In this document: positions 23,618 to 31,927 of the stretch, in pieces
Numbering within the stretch: position 1 is the first letter of the stretch
How the letters are laid out: every line of letters starts with the position of its first letter
Virus record (IMG/VR): IMGVR_UViG_3300036944_001324
Coordinates: 62,001-126,000 of that record
DNA length: 64,000 nt
DNA from: a virus
Strand: one strand, 5' to 3'
Translations under genes and position numbers: made by a program
Notes under the pieces: model-generated
Database searches by the model: none
What the model saw: only the letters and a program-made list of their open reading frames with translations
Told to the model about the DNA's origin: nothing

Positions 23618-25618
23618 TTACGCGCGCCAGCCGAGGAACGTACGTGCAACGCGTGGTGCCGCCTTACCCGTAGCCGTCTCAACAACCCAGCTGTTGTAAA
23701 CGCCAACTGGGAACATCGGGTCAGTGATAACCGTGATGCGCGAGACGCCGTTACCGGAGCCATCGGTAGTCACTGTGATCGTGCCACCCGAACGCTCTTG
23801 TGGAGCAGGCAGCGCAGTGGAGTGCAGACGGAACTCACACGTGAAGGTGCGGTTAGGCTCCCAACCCGTCATGATCACGCTGATGATTTCGCTATCACCG
23901 TACCACGTCTGCGTGTTGCTCGACGAGTACTGGATGTTACGTGGCAACGAAGGCGTTTGCGTCGGTGCGGGTGTGTTTTGATAACCGCACTCCGTAGAGT
24001 TGACGGTAATGGTAACGTTGTACGTTCCACCGCTGCCGTTGGCGCGGATCTCCTGGCGGTTAAAGCCATTGCAGGTGTAACCGAGAACGGTACCAGCTGG
24101 AGGATGCGTCTGTGTAGGTGGTGTAGTTGGCACCACGTATCCGCAATCGGTAGAGTTGCGGGTAAGGATGGCGTCGTACGTTCCACCAGAACCATCGGTG
24201 TAAGTACCCCACTGGTCAAAGCCACGGCATTCGTAGCCGATGAGAGAACCTGCTGGCGGATGAACCACCACTTGGCACTGAGACGAGTTGAGAACGCGAT
24301 CGAGCGTGATACCACCGGAGCCATTGGCAATCGAGCGTACAAGCGTCGTGCCTTCGCACACCGTCGACAGAACTGTACCGGCTGGAGGATACTCACCACC
24401 AGACTTACATTGCGGCGCGTCTGCTTGGATCAGCTCAGAGTACACACCACCATGACCGTCTGCCTTCAGACCCATCAGTGTAGTGCCAGAGCAGTACTGG
24501 GTGAGGATTTCGCCCTTTGGAGGGTGAGCAATCGGAGTAGTGGTTTGGTAACCGCAAGTCGTGTCCTTGGGTTGAATGATCGATTCGTACGTTCCACCCT
24601 TACCGTCAGCGTACGTACCGATACGGTCATAATGCACGTTGCAGTACGTGTGAAGCAGAGCGCCCTGTGGAATGGGTGGGGCAGTCGTAGCTGTAGCGCC
24701 GCAACCATGGATACCCATGTAGTCGATCAATGCATCGAAGGTCACGTATTTTTCAACACGTGCGGCGCGCAGAATATCGTCACGGGTTACCACGGGGAGG
24801 TTGCGCACGGCACCCAGACCCACGCTTTGAGCGGTGGCGCTGTGGATTTCCGTGTTCGCCATGTGGGTCACGAAAGTTTCGATCAAATCAGAAATGGTCA
24901 GGATGCCCAGAGCATCCAGCACAGCCCGAAGCGTAGCCGGTGTGATCAAAGTGGTGTTACTCTCACCAGCAACTGCATCGATTGCAGACGCAGGCCCAAA
25001 GTTCTGCACTTTGTCCAGACCGATCTGATCCTTATTAACCTGGTGAGGGTTGAGCAGGTTACGAACGTGGTTGTACTCATCACCGCTGGCCCGTGCCAAG
25101 ATAGCGGTAGCGATCTGAATGATCGCGTTGACCACTTCGGTCTGACCCACCATGTCGGAGAAGTTCCACGGGTGATCCGTGGGTGTGAACATCGCCGGCA
25201 AGTTGGCGATCTGCTCCCAAGTCAAAGCACGCGGATTCTTGACGATGTCAGCAATAGCTGTCGTCATTGCAGCTGTGTCAAGCGTCCATTGTCCACCGAC
25301 GGTCTGGTACTCGAGAATGTACTCGGTGTCTTCAGACACGTTCAGTGGGACCACTGCCGAGTACACATCCTTGGCAGTCGACAGTGACGCACCAACGAAA
25401 TGCAAACCGAAGTGGAAGTCAACCCCGTAGACGAGCGGGAGCAACGAAGCCCCGGCCCGTTTGAACACCCGCATCGATTCAGCGTAGAACGGTGCGAACT
25501 TCGGAATCAAGAAATGGTAGTCACGGGTATTGTCGTACGTGACAACCTGCGGTTCAGCAAGAACCCGGTTCGTCAGTGCGACCCCCGTGCGGTCCTCTGG
25601 ATAGGTATAAGTGGTCAT
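23618..25618 (-). CDS. Tail-fibre adhesin with five Cys modules and one Ig-like repeat, 666 residues
   Basis: First gene of the minus-strand fibre block, with ATG 25618. The N-terminal ~150 residues are the shared anchoring domain (DRTGVALTNRVLAEP, IPKFAPFY). About 185-205 has NPHQVNKDQIGLDKVQNF and about 275 has VGLGAVRNLPVVTRDDIL, both typical fibre segments. About 310-540 hold five Cys modules separated by PPAGxxL linkers. The final ~105 residues are one Ig-like repeat homologous to those of the 19522 product (PNRTFTCEFRLHSTALPAPQ). No chaperone or hydrolase domain is seen. Different combinations of the same modules in neighbouring genes suggest recombination between fibre genes. Confidence 0.8.
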   Translation of the reverse strand: MTTYTYPEDRTGVALTNRVLAEPQVVTYDNTRDYHFLIPKFAPFYAESMRVFKRAGASLLPLVYGVDFHFGLHFVGASLSTAKDVYSAVVPLNVSEDTEYILEYQTVGGQWTLDTAAMTTAIADIVKNPRALTWEQIANLPAMFTPTDHPWNFSDMVGQTEVVNAIIQIATAILARASGDEYNHVRNLLNPHQVNKDQIGLDKVQNFGPASAIDAVAGESNTTLITPATLRAVLDALGILTISDLIETFVTHMANTEIHSATAQSVGLGAVRNLPVVTRDDILRAARVEKYVTFDALIDYMGIHGCGATATTAPPIPQGALLHTYCNVHYDRIGTYADGKGGTYESIIQPKDTTCGYQTTTPIAHPPKGEILTQYCSGTTLMGLKADGHGGVYSELIQADAPQCKSGGEYPPAGTVLSTVCEGTTLVRSIANGSGGITLDRVLNSSQCQVVVHPPAGSLIGYECRGFDQWGTYTDGSGGTYDAILTRNSTDCGYVVPTTPPTQTHPPAGTVLGYTCNGFNRQEIRANGSGGTYNVTITVNSTECGYQNTPAPTQTPSLPRNIQYSSSNTQTWYGDSEIISVIMTGWEPNRTFTCEFRLHSTALPAPQERSGGTITVTTDGSGNGVSRITVITDPMFPVGVYNSWVVETATGKAAPRVARTFLGWRA
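23990..24690 (-). repeat. Five tandem Cys-repeat modules
   Basis: Five ~43-46-residue units, most introduced by a Pro-Pro linker (PPAGxxLG), with a C-x-G start, a central DGxGGTY or NGSGGTY and a final Cys often within CGY. The third and fourth copies are the most regular. Confidence 0.85.
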
Positions 25619-25804
25619 AGAGCCCTATGGGTGCGATAAGAAACGATTCATGCCTGTGAAAGTCGGAACGAAGCCAGCCAACATGCTATAGATGCAAGTC
25701 CATAAGACCCACCGATAGCTAAACCTTAAAAACACGCCCTTGTGACGTGCTTAAGTTTCCAGCTCGAGTAACTATAGTATTTTCAAAGAAGGAATGTACT
25801 CGCT
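25619..25804. promoter_or_regulatory. Divergent promoter region, no clear consensus
   Basis: 186 bases between divergent genes. It contains a small hairpin (ACACGCCCTTGTGACGTG area) and, close to the plus-strand gene, AACTATAGTATTTTC, a -10-like sequence followed by the AAGAAGGA ribosome site. It must hold promoters for both directions, but I cannot place them. Confidence 0.4.
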
Positions 25805-27058
25805 ATGTACAATATCGACAGCGCCTATGGCGTGACACGAACCCAAGGTGCTCAATGGAAAGCGCACGACGTCAAGGCAATGACCGCTACGGAAGTCTTT
25901 AGCACTTTCCGGCAGTTGTACCTGACTCTGTCTTCCCAGTTTCTGGCTGAGCCTATTTTCGTGGACTTCATGTCCATGCAACATAACCTCGGTACCTCCA
26001 CCGAAACCATGGAAGTCATCTTCGAAAACTGGGATAACACAACCCCAGATACGATTGATGAAATTCCTCAGTACGACACAGTGCGTGCTATCTTTACCGA
26101 TGCATTCCGTGCCGGCTACAAGATCAACGTCGCGCGTCCCGGCAGTCACTGGACATCAGCCGCTAGCCTGGCTGAACGCACCGAAGTGCAGATCTCTCGG
26201 CCTGGCACCAACATGACCCATTTCACCAAGCACTGCATGGTGAGTGTGAATGGGTATTTCTATCCGACCGAGACGGATGGAGTTCTCACCTTCTTGCCCA
26301 ATGCTGGCAAGAACAGCTACGCGTCTCGCCGCAACCAGTGCGGTATCTTGTCATTCGAGAAAGTGGGTGAAATCCAGCAAGTACCGATCATCCCCGCAAA
26401 CGTTCGACCTGCTGCGGTTGGTGGCGAGCTACGCTATCGCTGCCACGTCGATCTGCCTGATGTCGATCTGACCAACAAGAGCGTGATCTTGGTGATTGCC
26501 GGGCATATCCACTTCCTTGGTGACGGTGTGTTCTGGCCGGTATCGAACAACACGTTCTGTGTGGACATGGAGAAGATCCCTTCTCTGCAGCGCTTCTACG
26601 AAAGCCGCAAGTTCATCGACTATTCGAAAATGAACTTGACCCAGTGGATCGACAAGGAAGTTGTGAACATTGAAGAGTTCTTCTCCGACGCCAAGTTCAT
26701 GCACTACATCGCTCATGAGCAATCGTTCTTTGTGGTGGTGGACACCCCGCGTCTGACCAAAGCCCGCATGCACATCCGGCAATTCAACATGCCAGGTCTT
26801 TTCATCGCTTATCGTGAACCCAACGAACTGCTGATGACAGGTACGGGCCGTGTTGCAGAATACTGGAAGACCCATGAGGACGGTGAATGGCGTGTTACGG
26901 TTGCTGACAGCTACCGTGCAAAACGTGTCTTCAACACAACACCTGACTTCAATCCCAACGAAGGTGTTTCCTCCACCAACGTTCCTTACAGCACCTACGC
27001 TTACAGTCGGGCCCATCTGCTTGACATCATCGGTGACAAATTGAAAACAACGCCTTGA
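25805..27058 (+). CDS. Probable virion structural protein, 417 residues
   Basis: ATG 25805 follows AAGAAGGA. The protein is soluble and beta-rich in its middle (VILVIAGHIHFLGDGVFWPV), with no membrane segment or catalytic motif I recognise. It lies between tail-fibre and baseplate-like genes and is convergent with the 27150 gene, so a tail or baseplate component is the natural guess. Codon use is of the well-expressed type. Family not recognised. Confidence 0.65.
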   Translation: MYNIDSAYGVTRTQGAQWKAHDVKAMTATEVFSTFRQLYLTLSSQFLAEPIFVDFMSMQHNLGTSTETMEVIFENWDNTTPDTIDEIPQYDTVRAIFTDAFRAGYKINVARPGSHWTSAASLAERTEVQISRPGTNMTHFTKHCMVSVNGYFYPTETDGVLTFLPNAGKNSYASRRNQCGILSFEKVGEIQQVPIIPANVRPAAVGGELRYRCHVDLPDVDLTNKSVILVIAGHIHFLGDGVFWPVSNNTFCVDMEKIPSLQRFYESRKFIDYSKMNLTQWIDKEVVNIEEFFSDAKFMHYIAHEQSFFVVVDTPRLTKARMHIRQFNMPGLFIAYREPNELLMTGTGRVAEYWKTHEDGEWRVTVADSYRAKRVFNTTPDFNPNEGVSSTNVPYSTYAYSRAHLLDIIGDKLKTTP

Positions 27059-27128
27059 CGGCATACATCCCCTACCCCGTGATTAACTCCTTGAGCGGAT
27101 GTTACATCAGGGGTAGGGGACTATGCTG
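27059..27128. terminator. Bidirectional terminator between convergent genes (ACGGCATA/TATGCTGC)
   Basis: ACGGCATACATCCCCTACCCC pairs with GGGGTAGGGGACTATGCTG across a long loop that itself can fold (GTGATTAACTCC...GGATGTTACAT). It overlaps the stop of the plus-strand gene. Confidence 0.8.
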
Positions 27129-27149
27129 CTTGGTGCTCCCAAACAGCGT

Positions 27150-27770
27150 TTAAGGCGCTGGGAGATTGTTCTTAACCCATGCTTCCAATTGCTGAAGCTT
27201 GGAGCGTGTAGCTTGTAAGTCGTCAAGAGCTCGTTGAAGCTTGGAGTAGTCACTCTCGTTGTCAATGACTGCTTCCAAACGAATCGCTTCCAGACGTGCG
27301 CTTTCCTCGTGAGAGATAATGGCGGGCTGGCTGATGATGACACCCTTGATAGTGGGTTTCACACCGACAGCAGACTGCACCAGTCCTTCGATACGTCCGA
27401 TCAACCCATCGAGTTGAAAAGAGTCAGGCAAGGGACCCAGTGAGACACCGAGTACAACGGGGGTGTACAGAACTCCATTGATGTCCGGAGCGCTAGCGAT
27501 GAAGCTAGAAGGAACGTAGACCCATTCACCCGTACCAGCTTGCAGACCGACAATGCAAACGTTGTTTGCAAGATCTTCTTGGTAAGCTTCTGCGCTCACA
27601 CCGTGGGGTTCGTAATAACGCTCCCAGATCAGATCGCCGGATGCAGCGATGTCAGACAACATCCGCAGGCTACGGCACGTATAAGCCACCTGAGGGGTCA
27701 GCAGCGCGTCATACGGAGCCAGCAGTGTGAATACACCGACAGCCCCGATTTGAGGTATAAAACCCGACAT
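27150..27770 (-). CDS. Probable baseplate/tail structural protein, 206 residues
   Basis: ATG 27770 is preferred over an in-frame TTG at 27776. It starts only 6 bases after the stop of the upstream gene, so the two are coupled. The body is beta-rich with hydrophobic strands (VYVPSSFIASAPDINGVLYT). The C-terminal ~60 residues are a charged coiled coil (ARLEAIRLEAVIDNESDYSK onward) ending NNLPAP. Function is inferred from the operon with the 27777 gene; family not recognised. Confidence 0.6.
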   Translation of the reverse strand: MSGFIPQIGAVGVFTLLAPYDALLTPQVAYTCRSLRMLSDIAASGDLIWERYYEPHGVSAEAYQEDLANNVCIVGLQAGTGEWVYVPSSFIASAPDINGVLYTPVVLGVSLGPLPDSFQLDGLIGRIEGLVQSAVGVKPTIKGVIISQPAIISHEESARLEAIRLEAVIDNESDYSKLQRALDDLQATRSKLQQLEAWVKNNLPAP

Positions 27771-27776
27771 GTTCAA

Positions 27777-29084
27777 TTACACCGTGGCGTAGTTAAAACG
27801 AGCAGCAACCATGTACTCGACGTTATCGAGCTTTTGGCTCACGAACGTGATGTTGTTACGGGTAAGCGTACGCATACCGGCAGGAACGTCAAGCGACGTG
27901 GTCAGGTTCTCGGCGGCGCGCAGCAGGTTACCCATCATGGTCACCCATTGTTTGGTCAGCTCACTTTGACGGTTGAAGTCTTCGTGCGTGGACTCGACAC
28001 CCAGGTAGTCGTTGACGACTTGCGAGAGCAAGAACATGTTGTTGCGGTTGTCTGGGCCACCTACCACCACCAAACCAATCGAGCGGTAAGGATGGTGGGT
28101 GAACTGCAAGGCAGCGTTCACGTGAGCCAGTGTCCATTCAGGAGGGAGCTTGGACTTCGCAAACAGCAGGCTTTCTTCACCCGTCATGATCGGGGAGTAG
28201 ATGCCGGCGATCGATGTGCGGTTCGGGATAGCGTACTTATCCCAGCGAGGGAACACCACGAAGTGGGTGTTGCGAAACAGATCAGGAAGAATAACCTTCC
28301 AGGATTCGATGTCCTCATTGGAATGCGATTCGATGTAGCTGGTGATAGCTGCATTGATCAGGTCTGTGGTGTTGCCCTTAGGGCCGTAGACAACCGCGTA
28401 CCAATTGAGGGTAATCGTGTTGTTCAGTTGAGCCGGGTTGTACCACTTGACGGTCTGCGCGACGGTCACGGTGTTGGGCTTTTTGTCTTTGGCTTCTTCA
28501 ACCAACTCCATGACACGGTCTTGGGGGCGGCTCTCGAGCAGGTTCTGAACCTGACCAGCAGCCAGCAGCAGATCGTCCAGACGATCCACAGGTGGAACGA
28601 TCACGATGTCGTACTCGTCGTACTGTGCTTCGAAAGCACTGTTACGCAGCCAGATCTTGGCAGAGATTTCAGGACTGCCGTCGATAGTCAGACGAAACTT
28701 GACCCATTCAGGCATCCGACGTGTGCCGTCAGAGCTCAAGGGGCCGCAAGTGATCTCACTCACATAACCCGAAAAACGCAGATCCAGTGCAGCGATGAAA
28801 TCTTGAAGGCGCCAAGACGCATTGATAGTGAGGCCCTGGTCGTAGATCCAGTTGCCCATCTCCAGCAAGCGATCACGGTGCGCAACACCGATGGCTTGAG
28901 GTGTTTGGTTGTCCTTGGAAGAAAAGACCAACAACTCCAAACCAGCGTAGGTGGGTGTGGAATACTCTTTCACGTCCTTGGAGAACGTGCGGCAGAAGCT
29001 GGTGATTTCACCAAAAACAGACGTGGCGGAATTGCCATTGTCTTTGAGTTGAGCCAGGGACCAAAAGCCCTTAACGGTAAGCAT
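27777..29084 (-). CDS. Probable tail/baseplate structural protein, 435 residues
   Basis: ATG 29084 with AAGGA 12 bases upstream. Mixed alpha/beta protein with long soluble strands, no membrane segments, a Trp-rich N-terminus (VKGFWSLAQLKDNGNSA) and a beta-type C-terminus ending VAARFNYATV. Several segments (SYIESHSNEDIESWKVILP) read like contractile-tail proteins, but length and motifs do not fit a sheath protein well. It forms an operon with the 27150 gene and is divergent from the sigma-70-type promoter unit. I would call it structural, specific role unknown. Confidence 0.6.
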   Translation of the reverse strand: MLTVKGFWSLAQLKDNGNSATSVFGEITSFCRTFSKDVKEYSTPTYAGLELLVFSSKDNQTPQAIGVAHRDRLLEMGNWIYDQGLTINASWRLQDFIAALDLRFSGYVSEITCGPLSSDGTRRMPEWVKFRLTIDGSPEISAKIWLRNSAFEAQYDEYDIVIVPPVDRLDDLLLAAGQVQNLLESRPQDRVMELVEEAKDKKPNTVTVAQTVKWYNPAQLNNTITLNWYAVVYGPKGNTTDLINAAITSYIESHSNEDIESWKVILPDLFRNTHFVVFPRWDKYAIPNRTSIAGIYSPIMTGEESLLFAKSKLPPEWTLAHVNAALQFTHHPYRSIGLVVVGGPDNRNNMFLLSQVVNDYLGVESTHEDFNRQSELTKQWVTMMGNLLRAAENLTTSLDVPAGMRTLTRNNITFVSQKLDNVEYMVAARFNYATV

Positions 29085-29181
29085 GGTGTTCTTTATCCTT
29101 GTGACTAATAAACCCGCATAAGTGATTCCCGACGCTTTTGCAGACCATTAAACGTGATCTGAAAGCTTCGGGAACAAGCCC

Positions 29182-29210
29182 TTGACGGGCACAGAAACTT
29201 ATGATATAAT
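29182..29210 (+). promoter_or_regulatory. Consensus host sigma-70 promoter with extended -10
   Basis: TTGACG (29182-29187), a 17-base spacer, then TATAAT (29205-29210), with TG one base before the -10 (TGnTATAAT). The start of transcription should fall near 29217, about 37 bases before ATG 29254. Matching the host consensus this closely is unusual here; no other intergenic region in the window shows it. Confidence 0.8.
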
Positions 29211-29253
29211 TTTCGCGATAACTGCAAAGAACCCTTAATGAGGCGTCCCCTAC

Positions 29254-29688
29254 ATGACCCAAATAATTAACCTACTCAGCTTTATAAAGGAGCTGTTGTT
29301 CAACCGTGGTAAGAAAGACGGTAAAAAGGACCACAAAAGTGGTTTCCTACACACATTGTTGCTGGCTGTATTGGCTGCTTCTTTGTACGGTAACTATTTG
29401 CTCGCTGGTCGTGTGTACGAAAAGACCAAGCAAATCATCAGCCTCAAAAACGAAGTCCAAGAGCTTCGTCCCATGGCAGACAAAGTCGCTGAACTCCAAT
29501 ACATCAACACTGCACTGAGTAATACCATCGCCTTGCTTACAGGCGGCACAGCAGCCCTTGGGCGTGGTAAGACACCCTTACCCTACCCACTGCCTCCTCA
29601 GAGCCCTAAAGAGGCTCTGGTGGCGCCTGCTCCACCGCCTAACAATCCACAACGCCAATTACCGGCAAAAGAAAATAAGGTTGAGTGA
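29254..29688 (+). CDS. Small bitopic membrane protein with coiled coil and Pro-rich tail (spanin-like layout)
   Basis: 144 residues. A basic N-terminal segment with GKKDGKKDHK is followed by one membrane helix at ~32-52 (LLLAVLAASLYGNYLLAG), then a coiled coil ~55-90 (KTKQIISLKNEVQELRP) and a Pro-rich C-terminus (PLPYPLPPQSP, APAPPP). By the positive-inside rule the C-terminal part is periplasmic. This resembles an inner-membrane spanin (Rz), but the open frame nested in +1 has no convincing lipobox for an Rz1 partner, so lysis function is only one option. GAGG lies 9 bases before ATG 29254. It is driven by the sigma-70 promoter just upstream, which would allow expression by host polymerase. 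Confidence 0.65.
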   Translation: MTQIINLLSFIKELLFNRGKKDGKKDHKSGFLHTLLLAVLAASLYGNYLLAGRVYEKTKQIISLKNEVQELRPMADKVAELQYINTALSNTIALLTGGTAALGRGKTPLPYPLPPQSPKEALVAPAPPPNNPQRQLPAKENKVE

Positions 29689-29708
29689 AAAAATACAGCC
29701 AACCTGAA

Positions 29709-29752
29709 TTGGTTGTAGGGTAACGCTGCGCAGCGTTACCACAAACCAACCA
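29709..29752. repeat. 22-bp perfect palindrome inside a longer hairpin
   Basis: GGTAACGCTGC and its exact reverse complement abut at 29719-29740 with no loop, flanked by GGTTGT and ACAAACC that extend the pairing. It lies between the 29254 and 29771 genes. It lacks a T-run, so it is not a standard terminator. It could be a protein-binding operator or an RNA-processing site. Confidence 0.7.
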
Positions 29753-29770
29753 ACCTGAGATTGAAAAACA

Positions 29771-31285
29771 ATGAGCAATGATTCAGCCGAGTCCGTTGTC
29801 ACAGATGGGCTCGTCCTTTATGCCGATGGTTCGCGCAAGGGCGACAACGTTAACGGCTATCTTGGATACGGTGTTCACGGTTACTCCTTTTCTGTGGAAC
29901 CGCCCAAGAAAGGAACTGGCAATCCAAAGTACGTACCTACCGAGAAAGGGTACGTGGAAAAAACCGAAGAAGGTATTAAACCGATCACACCGGTTCGTTA
30001 CTTTGACGCTGTGGGTTCAACCCACCAACTGGCTTCGAACAACGTGGCCGAGCTGTACGCAGCACAGCACGCCATCGATATCGCGACACAACACCATACC
30101 AAGAAGTTGTTGATCAAGACCGATTCGAAATACGTGGTTGGCGGGATCATGGAGTGGTCCCAGAACTGGGTGAAGAACCGCTGGATCAAGCGCGATGGAA
30201 CACCCGTACCCAACAAGGTAGAATGGCAAGGCCTGCTCGCTAGTGTCGCCAACCTGACGGCCACTGGTGCCAAGCTGGACGTTCAGTACGTCAAAGGTCA
30301 CTCCACGTTCCTTGGCAACAACATCGCTGACAAACTTGCTGGGATTGGCTCAGAAATGAGCAAAGGCGGTAAAGCCACTGTTCACACGACAGTCAGTAAT
30401 CCCGATGGTTACTGGAAAACGCAAGAAGAGAAATCTCCTTTGCTGGCATTCCGTACCATGCTGTTCTCTACGATGACAAGCACCCATCATCCTGGTGAGT
30501 ACTACCTCACTACGGAATCCAAGGGTGAAGAACTCGTAGGCAAAGCACACGTGGATACAGCCTACGCAGTTGTGCAGCTCAAAGAACCCGAACCAGTTCT
30601 GGACATGGTTCGTCATCGCCAAAGCGTCTTGACGGATGGTATTGATTACCTGACGCTTGCACGCATCGACCGGATCTTTGCAGGCGGTCGTGCTGACGAT
30701 CTGATGCAATACGGTGAGCACTGCCTTACCCTTGGACGCGGCCGTAGCAAGAACATGTTCTTCGTTGCTGACCTGAACACGGGTGAAGGTGGTGGGCACG
30801 GTGAGCCATTGACTGAACAGCTTGAACCACCAATGCTAGCCATGCGGGCCATGATGGCGATTGCTGACCTCAAGGACATCTTGGAAGCTTTTAAGGACCA
30901 AGACAAAGCAGTTTGGGAAAAAGCAAACTGGTGCGTGACGGATATCACGAGCGAGTTCTACAAAACCGAGGAAAAGAAAGTCGGTAAAGAAACCAAGCAG
31001 GTTCAAGAGATGCACAAAAGCATCAGCGTCACGATGACGAAGAAAGCCCTGAAGATCAATGCTTTCGGAAGAATGGTGGACATTAACCTGACGCTTGGTC
31101 TTGATGTACCGGGTCGCAATAACCTCAACCGTTTTGCTGAACGGGGGGTGAAGATGCATTTGATCTGTGCCAAGGAAAGTGATAGCGCCTTCCGTTTTCA
31201 CACAGTCATCCAAGCCGGTGAAGACTGGAGCATCTGGAGCAGTTATTACAGCAACATGGTGCTCCTGCCTAAGGAAACAACCTAG
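29771..31285 (+). CDS. RNase HI with long C-terminal extension (phiKZ gp155-like)
   Basis: 504 residues; a bacterial RNase HI has ~155. The N-terminal ~200 residues contain all four catalytic acids: D19 in LYADGSRKGD, E94 in NNVAELYAAQ, D118 in LLIKTDSKYVV and D187 in NNIADKLAG, plus the WxxNW-type segment (WSQNWVKNRW) and VKGHS. The domain is enlarged by an insertion between the first two motifs. It should cut RNA in RNA-DNA hybrids, e.g. Okazaki primers or R-loops. Residues ~215-504 are an alpha/beta extension I cannot identify. The ribosome site is weak (GAG). The gene ends at the 31287 terminator. Confidence 0.85.
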   Translation: MSNDSAESVVTDGLVLYADGSRKGDNVNGYLGYGVHGYSFSVEPPKKGTGNPKYVPTEKGYVEKTEEGIKPITPVRYFDAVGSTHQLASNNVAELYAAQHAIDIATQHHTKKLLIKTDSKYVVGGIMEWSQNWVKNRWIKRDGTPVPNKVEWQGLLASVANLTATGAKLDVQYVKGHSTFLGNNIADKLAGIGSEMSKGGKATVHTTVSNPDGYWKTQEEKSPLLAFRTMLFSTMTSTHHPGEYYLTTESKGEELVGKAHVDTAYAVVQLKEPEPVLDMVRHRQSVLTDGIDYLTLARIDRIFAGGRADDLMQYGEHCLTLGRGRSKNMFFVADLNTGEGGGHGEPLTEQLEPPMLAMRAMMAIADLKDILEAFKDQDKAVWEKANWCVTDITSEFYKTEEKKVGKETKQVQEMHKSISVTMTKKALKINAFGRMVDINLTLGLDVPGRNNLNRFAERGVKMHLICAKESDSAFRFHTVIQAGEDWSIWSSYYSNMVLLPKETT

Positions 31286-31286
31286 C

Positions 31287-31328
31287 GTACGGTAGAAGGC
31301 CTCTAAAGGGCCTTCTACCTATGCTGTC
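31287..31328. terminator. Hairpin terminator with right-hand TATGCTGT
   Basis: GGTAGAAGGCC-tctaaa-GGGCCTTCTACC followed by TATGCTGT. The left GCATA arm is replaced by GCGTAC. An ATG inside TATGCTGT opens a frame into the next gene but has no ribosome site. Confidence 0.8.
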
Positions 31329-31381
31329 TACCCACGAATACTTTGATAGCTTCGAAGCCACTACCAGAAAGGCTTATCAAG

Positions 31382-31438
31382 ATGCAGCAAACCCATTCGC
31401 GTATGAGTCATTACCCCCTCACAACCCAACCCGTGTAA
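31382..31438 (+). CDS. Putative 18-residue leader peptide
   Basis: ATG 31382 follows AGAAAGG by 9 bases and encodes MQQTHSRMSHYPLTTQPV, stopping 5 bases before ATG 31444. The downstream gene has no ribosome site of its own, so coupled translation is plausible. Same arrangement as 10849/10951. Confidence 0.35.
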   Translation: MQQTHSRMSHYPLTTQPV

Positions 31439-31443
31439 CAACC

Positions 31444-31914
31444 ATGATGACAACCAAATCCTCCGATCAAAAGGGGAATAACGAGCCGGCTCAGAAATCC
31501 CGACTCGAAACCCTCAAAGCAGCAGTGATCAAAGCCGTCGTTCCTATCCGGATGCGCAAAGCTATTTTCGCAGCTTCTTTGGTCGCGCGGCTTAAAGACT
31601 TGACAACTCCCGACAAAGAGTTGGCCAAGCGAGTGGGCATCCTCATGGAGCTCACGTGTAATCCCTCCTCGCTTCTGTATCCGATGCAAATCAACAACTG
31701 GATATGGAAGGACCTCAGTACTGACGGTATCGATCTCTCCGGCAAGAGTCAACTGTCGAGCGAACAACTTCATGCTTTCTGCACGGCTGTGATCAATAGC
31801 ACACCAGAAGCTCTGGAATACAACACGCACCGCGCCATGCGTGAAGACGTTTACCGGTTAGTGATGGCATTCACACCGGCTACGGCGTCCAGAATGAACA
31901 TGCAGGCTGCATAA
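31444..31914 (+). CDS. Unknown phage protein, 156 residues
   Basis: The frame is open from 31321, but that ATG lies inside the terminator motif. I choose ATG 31444 (MMTTKSSDQKGN), which sits just after a leader ORF. The first ~30 residues are polar and probably disordered; the rest is helical (LARLKDLTTPDKELAKRVG-type segments), soluble, with no recognised motif. It is convergent with the 31976 gene. If the long form is used the protein has 197 residues. Confidence 0.6.
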   Translation: MMTTKSSDQKGNNEPAQKSRLETLKAAVIKAVVPIRMRKAIFAASLVARLKDLTTPDKELAKRVGILMELTCNPSSLLYPMQINNWIWKDLSTDGIDLSGKSQLSSEQLHAFCTAVINSTPEALEYNTHRAMREDVYRLVMAFTPATASRMNMQAA

Positions 31915-31927
31915 CCCACCCAGACAC

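Noticed and set aside
29306-29518. Nested +1 frame as an Rz1-type outer-membrane spanin
   Set aside because: No convincing signal peptide with lipobox and no ribosome site.
31321-31443. Extended start of the 31444 gene at the ATG inside TATGCTGT
   Set aside because: The ATG is part of the recurring terminator motif and has no ribosome site. Leaderless initiation cannot be excluded, but a coupled leader ORF before 31444 explains the data better.
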